Source of the DNA: JACQFZ01 sp045810625
GTDB taxonomy: Bacteria; Pseudomonadota; Gammaproteobacteria; Acidiferrobacterales; Sulfurifustaceae
DNA: 48,752 bases
Assembly: GCA_045810625.1 (NCBI GenBank)
Contig: JBJMVQ010000078.1
Span: forward strand, 1-48,752
Direction of reading: 5' to 3'
Below the pieces are notes generated by a model. The model saw only the letters and a program-made list of their open reading frames with translations, made no database searches and was not told where the DNA came from. Shown here piece by piece: positions 23,891-30,964 of the stretch. Position 1 is the first letter of the stretch, and each line of letters begins with the position of its first letter. Both the position numbers and the translations under genes were made by a program.

Positions 23891-25056
23891 CCGGCGTCGG
23901 CGTCGTTTCGCCGGCGGGCACGACCGCGGATGCCTTGTGGCGCGCGCTCCTCAGGCAGGATGACCGGCGCGGCAAATGGCCGAAGCGGTCGCTGAGCGGC
24001 TACCCGATCGACAACGTCATTTCGATACCGGAAGACCTTTGGCGGACGCTGAATGGCGCGAATGGCACGCGCGAAAACCGGGCGCGTGCGCTTGCGGATT
24101 TCGTGGTGACCCAAGCGCTCGAAGAGGCGCGTGTCGCTGCCGATGGCGTCCGGCTCGGTTGCATCCTGGCGTCGACGACGGCCGGCGTCGAGATCACCGA
24201 GAACAGTGTGATCGCGCGCAGCGACGGCGAAGCGGCGCCGTCGGACTTCGACGGTTCTTCGATATTGCCGCCGCGGGCCTGGACCGGGCCGGTCAGCGTG
24301 ATTTCCACCGCTTGTTCTTCGGGCTTGATGGCTCCGGCGCTTGCCGTCGATGCGCTGCTCGCCGGCGAAGCGGATGTGATGATCGCGGGCGGCGTGGACG
24401 TCCTGTTGGAATACACGATTTGCGGATTCAACGCGCTGCGACTCACGAGTGACGAACGTTGCCGCCCGTTTGCGACGGGACGCAAAGGTGCCGTGCTGTC
24501 GGAAGGCGCCGTATGCTTTTGCCTGGAACCGCTCGATGCCGCCCGTGCGCGCGGGGCTCCGATCCGCGCGGTCATCGATGGCTACGGCATCGGTTGCGAC
24601 GCGGATCATGTCACCGCTCCAAACGCGGTCGGCGTCGCACGGGTGATCGGCCAGGCGTTCGAGACGAGCGGTGTGGCGCGTGAGTCGATTGGCGGCGTTT
24701 TCGCGCACGGAACCGGGACGCTCGCGAATGACGCGAGTGAAGTGGCGGCGTTGCGTGCGGTATTCGGCGACGTTGCCGTACCGCCGATCACGGCGATCAA
24801 ATCGCTGCTGGGTCATCCACAGGCCGCGGCGGGCGCCTTCTCGCTCCTTGCGGCGATATTGGCGCTGCAGCATCGGCAGCTGCCGCCGACAGCAGGCGTC
24901 GTGGAGATCGATCGCGACCTGAACGGTGTGGACGTGGTACGGGAGGCGGCGCAACCGCTCGCTGCGCGGACCCTTATGGCGAACGCCTTTGGTTTCGGCG
25001 GCAACAACTGCGTGATGATCGTTTCCGCTCCGGGTGCACGGGAGAGTGCGTCGTGA
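23869..25056 (+). CDS. Ketosynthase (FabF/type II PKS-like)
   Basis: A 395-residue beta-ketoacyl-ACP synthase. The catalytic triad is complete: Cys149 in STACSSG, His280 in AHGTGT and His316 in KSLLGHPQAAAG, with Lys311 also present. The C-terminal NAFGFGGNNC is standard. It would condense malonyl-ACP with the growing chain. It is followed with overlap by a truncated KS-like protein, the arrangement of a KS and chain-length-factor pair in type II polyketide systems. No malonyltransferase lies in the locus, so FabD must be borrowed. Confidence 0.92.
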   Translation: MRTPIAITGVGVVSPAGTTADALWRALLRQDDRRGKWPKRSLSGYPIDNVISIPEDLWRTLNGANGTRENRARALADFVVTQALEEARVAADGVRLGCILASTTAGVEITENSVIARSDGEAAPSDFDGSSILPPRAWTGPVSVISTACSSGLMAPALAVDALLAGEADVMIAGGVDVLLEYTICGFNALRLTSDERCRPFATGRKGAVLSEGAVCFCLEPLDAARARGAPIRAVIDGYGIGCDADHVTAPNAVGVARVIGQAFETSGVARESIGGVFAHGTGTLANDASEVAALRAVFGDVAVPPITAIKSLLGHPQAAAGAFSLLAAILALQHRQLPPTAGVVEIDRDLNGVDVVREAAQPLAARTLMANAFGFGGNNCVMIVSAPGARESAS

Positions 25057-25937
25057 CGTCCGGGGTTGCGATCCGCATTGAAGCCGCGGCCGTCGTCAAG
25101 CCGGCCGCCGATGGCGCGCTGACGGACAACCTGCTGATCAAGGAGCGGCGTTCGAAAAAAGTCGGCGCGTTGCCGACCAAGGCGAGGCTGGTCCTCGCCG
25201 CTGCACAGCGTTGCGTGGGAGTGAGCGCGGCGGCTATCGCAGCGCCGGAGAGCGTCGGCGTAAGCCTCGGTACGTTGTACGGATCGATGGACGTCGCGGA
25301 GCAGTGTCTGCAGACGGCGCACGCAAGCGGTTTTGGCCATGTCACGCCGTCCTGGTATGCGACCGGCCTCGCGAATGCGACCACGGCCATCGTCGCCTCG
25401 ATGCACGATCTTCGCGGTCCTAATCTGACGGTGCTCGGGTATCCGGCCGGAATCGAAGCGATCATTTTCGGCTGCCGGCAGATTCTCGCGCGCCGCGCTC
25501 GCGCGATGCTCGCCGGCGGTTTCGATCTCGCGAGCGATGCCTATACGGCGCGCGTGCGCGCGGCGCCCGATTTCGCCGACGCGGCGGCGATACATCCGGG
25601 GGCCGGGCTAGTGTGGCTGGTCGAGGGCGGCGAACCGACGGCGAACGCGACCACGATCGTCGGCTGGTCGCAAGGCGTCATCGCCGAGCACGCGTTCGCG
25701 CGGGGCGAATTCGGCAGTCTCATCGAGTCGGCCGCCGGGGGGAAATTGCAGCGTGCGCCGATGGTGCACGTGATTCGTCCCGGGCGCCGCGGTCTCGTGG
25801 ACTATCTCGCGGCGACGCCCGTGATCCATTTGATTGAGGACGTTGTAACGGCCGGCAAAACGGGTCGGCACGCACTGATCGTCAAAGGGTTCGGCCCGGC
25901 CGTTATTTGCTTGTTGTTGGAAAAATCGAGCGGATGA
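25053..25937 (+). CDS. Truncated ketosynthase-like protein without active-site Cys
   Basis: A 294-residue protein with the outline of the N-terminal half of a ketosynthase (SVGVSLGTLYGSMDVAEQC, then GPNLTVLGYPAGIEAIIFGC where a KS has its active site). The Cys position reads Tyr-Pro, and neither catalytic His motif is present. It ends with a short FGPAVICLLLEK strand resembling the KS C-terminus. It starts at GTG 25053 inside the KS stop. The arrangement mirrors a KS-alpha/KS-beta pair, so it is probably a chain-length factor-like partner. It is much shorter than the usual 400 residues, so a different scaffold role is possible. Confidence 0.7.
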   Translation: MTSGVAIRIEAAAVVKPAADGALTDNLLIKERRSKKVGALPTKARLVLAAAQRCVGVSAAAIAAPESVGVSLGTLYGSMDVAEQCLQTAHASGFGHVTPSWYATGLANATTAIVASMHDLRGPNLTVLGYPAGIEAIIFGCRQILARRARAMLAGGFDLASDAYTARVRAAPDFADAAAIHPGAGLVWLVEGGEPTANATTIVGWSQGVIAEHAFARGEFGSLIESAAGGKLQRAPMVHVIRPGRRGLVDYLAATPVIHLIEDVVTAGKTGRHALIVKGFGPAVICLLLEKSSG

Positions 25938-25998
25938 GGATTCAGCCGCCCGACGATTGCCGAGGGTTGGGATCGTCGCGGCGCACACGAGGGATCGT

Positions 25999-26949
25999 AT
26001 GCAGCAGCAAAAACTGGTTTCTACCGAACCGCGGCTTTCCTACTTGGATGACGAGCAGCGCGGTTTTCGGATTTGCGCAAGCGCGAAGGTGTTCACCGAA
26101 GCGTCGATCGAGGCGGATGATGGAATGCCGCTCTCGGTTCTGCAGGCGGGGGTCCCCGGACGGCCGGTGGTCTTGCTGGTGAATGCGCTTGGCGTCTCGT
26201 GTCTGTTTCTCGCCGAGATTGCTCGGCGGTTGGCGACCACGTATCACGTGATCACGTGGGAGTCGCGAGGTTTGCCGAACGAATTGCCGCTGCCGGAACA
26301 CGCGGATTTGTCCGTCGAACGCCACGCGCGCGATGCCGCGGCCATCCTCGCGTGCGAACGCGTGCAGCCAAAAGCCGTCGTCGCCTACTGCGCCGGCGCC
26401 AATGTCGCTGCATACGCGCTTACACGGCGCATGATGAACGCCGAGCGCCTATGCATCATCAGTCCCTCGATGCACATGGGCGCCGATCTCGCTCAAACGG
26501 ACTATCAGCGCACGATGCTGCCGCTATGGGAGAAAATCGCTGCGTCCGGTCCACGCTACGCGGCGCTGGTGCGCGTGCTGCTTCAACAAGGCGCCAGGCC
26601 CGAGGCCGGCACGATCGATTACGAGCTTTTCTGTTTGAATAACCTGCCGTTCCGCTCGAACGAGTCGACGTATCGGTATGCGCGCTTGCAGGCCGAATGC
26701 CTGCGCGTCGACTGGCCGACGTTGCTCGGCGAAATCCGGTTGCCGACGCTCGTGCTGCACGGCGATGAGGACGACATGATCCATGCGGAAACGTCCGCCG
26801 CCGTAGCGCGACATATTGCGGGCGCCGCGCTCCGGACGATTCCCGCCGGCCATTTCGCGGTGCACACGTCGAGCGCACTGCACGACGAGGTGGCGACGTT
26901 CCTCTCCGCCGCGGAAGCGCCGCGTGCGCAAGCGGGCGGGATACGCTGA
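25999..26949 (+). CDS. Alpha/beta hydrolase with Cys nucleophile (PhaC-like elbow)
   Basis: A 316-residue alpha/beta-fold protein. The nucleophile elbow is VVAYCAGANVAAY with Cys131 in place of Ser; the acid is in LVLHGDEDDMIHAE and the His in IPAGHFAVH. Cys in the elbow is known from polyhydroxyalkanoate synthases (Tyr-Cys-x-Gly) and some acyltransferases, so it may act as an acyl transferase or condensing enzyme rather than a plain esterase. ATG 25999 follows GAGGG; the upstream in-frame start adds 14 unlike residues. Confidence 0.72.
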   Translation: MQQQKLVSTEPRLSYLDDEQRGFRICASAKVFTEASIEADDGMPLSVLQAGVPGRPVVLLVNALGVSCLFLAEIARRLATTYHVITWESRGLPNELPLPEHADLSVERHARDAAAILACERVQPKAVVAYCAGANVAAYALTRRMMNAERLCIISPSMHMGADLAQTDYQRTMLPLWEKIAASGPRYAALVRVLLQQGARPEAGTIDYELFCLNNLPFRSNESTYRYARLQAECLRVDWPTLLGEIRLPTLVLHGDEDDMIHAETSAAVARHIAGAALRTIPAGHFAVHTSSALHDEVATFLSAAEAPRAQAGGIR

Positions 26950-27050
26950 CGTTGGCCGCGGGCGGTGAGAAGGCGAGTGTCGGATCGGTGGGTAGGTGGG
27001 CGGACTTTGACTGCCGGTCGATTTGGAATGATTGAGAAAAGGAGGAATTC

Positions 27051-27986
27051 ATGTATACAACGGCGATCAACGACGTCGAGCTGACGCGCAAGGTCATCGA
27101 GACCATCGGCAGGAGCTGGGACCATCGCGTCGCTGTGCGCCAGGAGCGACTCGACCTCACGCAGTATTACGACGCGTCGATTCCCGATTTCCCGATCGCG
27201 ATGGTCCCGTTTTGGAACGACGCGCAATTCGCCGTGCTCGACGAGCGTACCAAGCTCCGGTTTCTCGCGGCCGCCTGGGTCGCTTACAACGAAAAGGCGA
27301 TCTACCTGGAAGACGAGATTGTGCAGCCGTTCTGCAGCTTGCTGCTGAAGGACCGTCTGCCGGGCGCGAGCGATCCGCAGGTGAAGCAGGTGATCGCGCA
27401 GATCCAGGTCGACGAGCAATTCCATATCCTGATGTGTCTTGATATTTGCAACAACGCACGCGCGCGCCACGGCCTGCACGACTACGTCATGCCGGAGCCG
27501 CGTCTCGGGGCGAACCTGAAACGCAAGCTCGAGCAGACGCCGGACCCGACGCAGGCGGCGCTCCTGCGGATGGCGTACGCATCGGTCGCGGAAATGTCCA
27601 TCAACGCGTACCTCAATCAGGTCGCGACCGATCAGACCATACAACCGCTGAATCGGATCAACACCGACATGCATCGCCGGGACGAATCGGCGCACAGCAC
27701 GGCGTTCCGCGAGATTATCGGGTCGGTTTGTCGCGCCCTCGACCCGGACGCGAAGCGGCGCTTTTGCGGCTACCTCCACGACGCACTCGTCGACTTCACC
27801 ACTCCGGATGGAAGCCATTGGGAGTCGATACTCGACTACCTGGGCGTGCCCGGACGCGACGGCATTCTCGCGCGCCTGCACGCGATGATGCAGAGCAAAC
27901 GGCTGAGCCGCGATTACACGGTGCTCGGCGGGTTGGTCGAAGAGTTGGGCATCAAGGATGAAGTCGGCTTCTCCTTCGACGGCTGA
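27051..27986 (+). CDS. AurF-like di-iron N-oxygenase
   Basis: A 311-residue ferritin-like di-iron oxygenase. Ligands match the AurF spacing: Glu87 in AIYLEDE, Glu122/His125 in DEQFH, Glu181 in VAEMSIN, and His208, Glu212 and His215 in MHRRDESAH. AurF oxidises arylamines to nitro groups; relatives convert amines to hydroxylamines or nitro compounds, and some do C-hydroxylation. AAAGGAGG makes it the best ribosome site of the operon. Ferredoxin and Fpr in the same locus would supply electrons. The amine substrate is not known. Confidence 0.85.
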   Translation: MYTTAINDVELTRKVIETIGRSWDHRVAVRQERLDLTQYYDASIPDFPIAMVPFWNDAQFAVLDERTKLRFLAAAWVAYNEKAIYLEDEIVQPFCSLLLKDRLPGASDPQVKQVIAQIQVDEQFHILMCLDICNNARARHGLHDYVMPEPRLGANLKRKLEQTPDPTQAALLRMAYASVAEMSINAYLNQVATDQTIQPLNRINTDMHRRDESAHSTAFREIIGSVCRALDPDAKRRFCGYLHDALVDFTTPDGSHWESILDYLGVPGRDGILARLHAMMQSKRLSRDYTVLGGLVEELGIKDEVGFSFDG

Positions 27987-28150
27987 CGATAAGGCAGTGG
28001 CAAAGGTGACGGACCAGGGGAGAGAGTCCCGGTGGCGGCGGCCGGGCTTCGGACAGACCGGCGGTGCAAGGCCGTTCTCGAAGACCGGCCGTTGTCCATC
28101 GCCGCGTCGGCGCTTTTTCATGTAGCAAACCACCGGATGCAGGGGTTTAA

Positions 28151-29320
28151 ATGAAGATCTTCGATACATCGATACTGAACCTGCCGCTCTACGAAGAACG
28201 ACATCGCGCGCTCGCCGCCGACCTGGAAGCCTGGGTGGCGGCGCATCAAGAGCTGCTGCAGGCGCACGCCGGTGCCAGTGCTTCGGAGCGAGGCCGCATC
28301 TACACCGAAGCGCTGGGGGCGGACGGATGGCTCTCCTATGCGGTCGACGTCGCGCACGGCAGGGAACGTCCGGACTTGCGATCGCTCTGCATCATTCGCG
28401 AAGCGCTCGCGTACATGGACGATCTCATGGATTTCGCTTTCGCTATTCAAGGTCTGGCGGCGGCGCCGGTCGCTTGGTTCGGCTCGCGCCGGCAGCAGGC
28501 GGACCTGCTGCCGCTGTTGCGTACGGGAGAGAAAGTCGGCGCGTTGTCCTTATCCGAACCGGCGGTCGGATCGAATCTCGCGGCGGCCGCGGTGGAGGCT
28601 AAACGAAGCGGTGACGGTTATCGCATCGACGGGGTGAAGACCTGGACATCGAATGGAACGATTGCCGACTACTACTCCGTGCTGCTGCGAACCGGCGAAG
28701 GACCGGGTGCCATGGGCCTCAGCTTTCTGCTGATTCCGCGTTCGACCCCCGGGTTGTCGACGAAGGAAATCGTCTTGATGGCGCCGCGGTCGTTCTCGGA
28801 TACCCGCTTCGAGAACTGCATCGTGCCGCACGACGCCTTGATCGGCGACGCCGGCATGGGGTTTCGCTACGCCATGGAAATTCTCAATTTCTATCGCGTG
28901 ACCGTCGGCGCCGCCGCCGTCGGCTTCTGTCGGCGCGCGATGCAGGCGGCGACCGAGTGGGCGCGTAATCGCAACGTCGCGGGCGGTAAGCTCCTGCAGA
29001 CGCAGATGACGATCGACAAGGTCGCCGACATGGCGCTGTATCTCGATTCGGCGTCGCTGCTCGTCGCGCGCGCGGCATGGGAGTTCGATACGGGGATCAA
29101 GGAGGTTGCCGCCCACGCGAGCATGGCGAAGCTCTATGCCACCGACGGCGCCGCCAAGGTCGCTGACGATACGGTTCAGCTCTTCGGCGCCGCCGGTCTC
29201 GTCGCCAATAGCGTCGCGGAGCAGCTGTACCGGCAGGTGCGCGCGCTTCGAATCTACGAAGGAACGTCGGAGATTCAGAAGCTGATCATCGCCGGCGCCG
29301 TGAGCCGCGCGAAGTCCTGA
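28151..29320 (+). CDS. Acyl-CoA/acyl-ACP dehydrogenase
   Basis: A 389-residue flavoprotein with the N-terminal helical domain, FAD-binding middle (ALSLSEPAVGSNLAA, then TWTSNGTIADYY) and the helical C-terminus with RIYEGTSEIQ, whose Glu370 is the base of this family. It would desaturate a carrier- or CoA-bound chain, possibly an aminoacyl group as in pyrrole or dehydroamino acid formation. It lies 164 bp after the oxygenase; that gap holds no gene. A dehydrogenase next to an AurF-like enzyme suggests stepwise oxidation of one intermediate. Confidence 0.88.
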   Translation: MKIFDTSILNLPLYEERHRALAADLEAWVAAHQELLQAHAGASASERGRIYTEALGADGWLSYAVDVAHGRERPDLRSLCIIREALAYMDDLMDFAFAIQGLAAAPVAWFGSRRQQADLLPLLRTGEKVGALSLSEPAVGSNLAAAAVEAKRSGDGYRIDGVKTWTSNGTIADYYSVLLRTGEGPGAMGLSFLLIPRSTPGLSTKEIVLMAPRSFSDTRFENCIVPHDALIGDAGMGFRYAMEILNFYRVTVGAAAVGFCRRAMQAATEWARNRNVAGGKLLQTQMTIDKVADMALYLDSASLLVARAAWEFDTGIKEVAAHASMAKLYATDGAAKVADDTVQLFGAAGLVANSVAEQLYRQVRALRIYEGTSEIQKLIIAGAVSRAKS

Positions 29321-29399
29321 GGGCGGAACGTCGTGTCGAACCGATCCACGGGCGAGCGGGCGCGCGTCGAGTGTCTTGGCGTACCGATCGCATAGCGCC

Positions 29400-30128
29400 A
29401 TGAGCAAGGTCGTGTTGGTGACGGGCGGCGCACGCGGAATCGGTCTCGCGATCACGCGGCGGCTCGCGCGCGCGGGCTATCATCTCGCGATTTCCTACCG
29501 TTCGGATCGCAATGCAGCGAAGGCGATTGCCGACGAATTGTCGGCGCAAGGGATCGTCAATGAAATGTTCGCCGCGAACCTCACGAACGTCGAGGAAGCG
29601 CGCGCGCTGCCGGTTCGCGTCTTCGAGCGGTTCGGCCGCCTGGACGCCCTCGTCAACAACGCCGGCATCACGGATGACGGCCCGTTCCTCAATATGGAAA
29701 GCGAGCGCTACCGCAACGTTCTTCGAACGAACTTGTTCGGGACGATGCGGCTGACGGACGCGGCGATTCCGTACCTGAGGAACGCCGCAGAGCCCGCCAT
29801 CGTCATCGTGACATCGCTGAACGGTATCGTCGGCAAGGAAGGGCAGGTGGCGTACGCCGCGAGCAAAGGCGGCCTTGTCGGCTTCACGCAGTGGCTCGCC
29901 CGACGCTACAGCGGCGCCGGAATCAAGGTGAACGCGGTTGCCCCCGGCTTTATTGCAACGGAAATGACGGCCCATTTGGAACCAAAAATGGTGGACCATT
30001 TCCTACGCGGCAGCGCGCTTCAGCGGGTCGGACGTGCGGAGGAGGTCGCCGAGGCGGTGAATTTCCTGCTGACGGCCGGGTACGTGCAGTCGACGACGTT
30101 GCGCGTGGACGGCGGCTTTAACCGGTAG
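29400..30128 (+). CDS. fabG: FabG-like 3-oxoacyl-ACP reductase
   Basis: A 242-residue SDR with TGGARGIG at the NADP site, NNAG, and the catalytic Ser139, Tyr152 and Lys156 (TSLNG, YAASK). It ends in LRVDGGFNR as typical FabG. ATG 29400 is preferred over an earlier GTG/TTG-type start. It supplies the ketoreduction step, which the degenerate SDR of the luxI operon may not. It is probably pathway specific since it lies between a dehydrogenase and a thioesterase. Confidence 0.88.
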   Translation: MSKVVLVTGGARGIGLAITRRLARAGYHLAISYRSDRNAAKAIADELSAQGIVNEMFAANLTNVEEARALPVRVFERFGRLDALVNNAGITDDGPFLNMESERYRNVLRTNLFGTMRLTDAAIPYLRNAAEPAIVIVTSLNGIVGKEGQVAYAASKGGLVGFTQWLARRYSGAGIKVNAVAPGFIATEMTAHLEPKMVDHFLRGSALQRVGRAEEVAEAVNFLLTAGYVQSTTLRVDGGFNR

Positions 30129-30162
30129 GCGAGCGTTCGCACGCAAGAAGGAAAGAAGACAC

Positions 30163-30642
30163 ATGGAGCAGAAAGACCCGACCCTACACTACACGGTGTG
30201 CGTCGCCGACACGGACGCCAACGGGGTGGTTTATCACGGGCGATACGTCGAGATGGTCGAGCGCTCGCGCAATCGGCTCATGAATCTAGCCGGCTTCACG
30301 TTCCGAACGCTCGCCCGTCAGCATCAGATCATGCTCGTCGTTCACCGGATGGAGGCCGTGTATCACGCACCGGCGCTGCTCGACGATCAATTACGGCTGG
30401 AGACTCGTCTCAAGCGATGCCAGCCCTCGCGTACGGTGTGGGTGACGGACGTTATGCGGGACGATGAGCTGCTCGCGAGCATCACGATCGAAATGGTCGC
30501 GGTGCACGTTTCGAATCGACAGCTGGTTCCGCATCCACCGGCCTTCCTGGACGGTCTCGCTCGCTATCTTGAGGTGGTGCGGGAGCCTGGTCGGTCCATT
30601 CGCCGCGCAGCGGGCGCGGCGTCCGGCGCGGACGAGATCTAG
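30163..30642 (+). CDS. Hot-dog thioesterase (4HBT/YbgC-like)
   Basis: A 159-residue thioesterase. The active segment ADTDANGVVYHGRYVEMVERSR has the Asp and Tyr-His typical of 4-hydroxybenzoyl-CoA thioesterase-like enzymes. GGAAAG-type sequence precedes ATG 30163. As the last gene of the operon, it could release the finished acid or clean misloaded carriers. Confidence 0.85.
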   Translation: MEQKDPTLHYTVCVADTDANGVVYHGRYVEMVERSRNRLMNLAGFTFRTLARQHQIMLVVHRMEAVYHAPALLDDQLRLETRLKRCQPSRTVWVTDVMRDDELLASITIEMVAVHVSNRQLVPHPPAFLDGLARYLEVVREPGRSIRRAAGAASGADEI

Positions 30643-30719
30643 AAATCCGACATACGGAACTGTCTTTAAAGCGAAAACCCGAGCGAAAGTCCGGGCAGGT
30701 GGTGTAAGATGCCGTCGCT

Positions 30720-30733
30720 CGTTATCGATAACG
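30720..30733. promoter_or_regulatory. Perfect palindrome CGTTATCGATAACG
   Basis: A 14-bp perfect dyad, with an outer imperfect extension (GCTC on the left, GAGC on the right). It lies in a gene-free spacer just downstream of a possible -10 element. It could be an operator or the foot of a stem; no factor is suggested. Confidence 0.35.
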
Positions 30734-30863
30734 GTGAGCCGTGATCGTGGCCAGCAGATGCCGGCTGAATGGACGATCAGCGTGCAGTAACAATAAGAGA
30801 GAACGCCGTTTCTTCTTTCGAGTACGCCCGAGCCGCTGAAAGGGGTAAAGGGGGTCGTTCATG

Positions 30864-30896
30864 AAACCCGCCGGTCGGAAGACCAGGCGGGTTTTT
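30864..30896. terminator. Intrinsic terminator, probably bidirectional
   Basis: Stem AAACCCGCC/GGCGGGTTT (30864-30872 with 30886-30894) with an inner GGTC/GACC stem capped by GGAA, one bulged A, then a T-run (TTTTTCGTTT) on the plus strand. The minus strand reads TTT after its stem and lies 70 bp past the GGDEF-EAL stop, so it may end both transcripts. Confidence 0.85.
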
Positions 30897-30964
30897 CGTT
30901 TCTGGATCAGCGGTTTTTGTCGTTTTCCTAGATAGCGTCGCGCGCGCCGCATCGAACGGCGCGG

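Larger units (their letters stand above)
30643..30963. other. Spacer between convergent genes after the operon
   Basis: About 320 bp without a gene, between the thioesterase (plus) and the GGDEF-EAL gene (minus). It contains a 14-bp palindrome and a strong terminator (listed separately). An extended -10-like TGTAAGAT at about 30703 could drive a short RNA of about 180 nt ending at the terminator, but no further sign of an RNA gene is seen. Confidence 0.4.

Noticed and set aside
26619..28169. 516-codon minus-strand frame
   Set aside because: Overlaps the Cys-hydrolase and AurF-like genes antisense; those have clear motifs, this does not.
16303..30642. Nonribosomal peptide synthetase or modular PKS
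   Set aside because: No condensation domain, no multidomain protein; all carriers and enzymes are separate genes.
30861..30935. 24-codon frame starting after AAAGGGGG
   Set aside because: It lies in and after a strong terminator stem; the purine run is probably coincidence.
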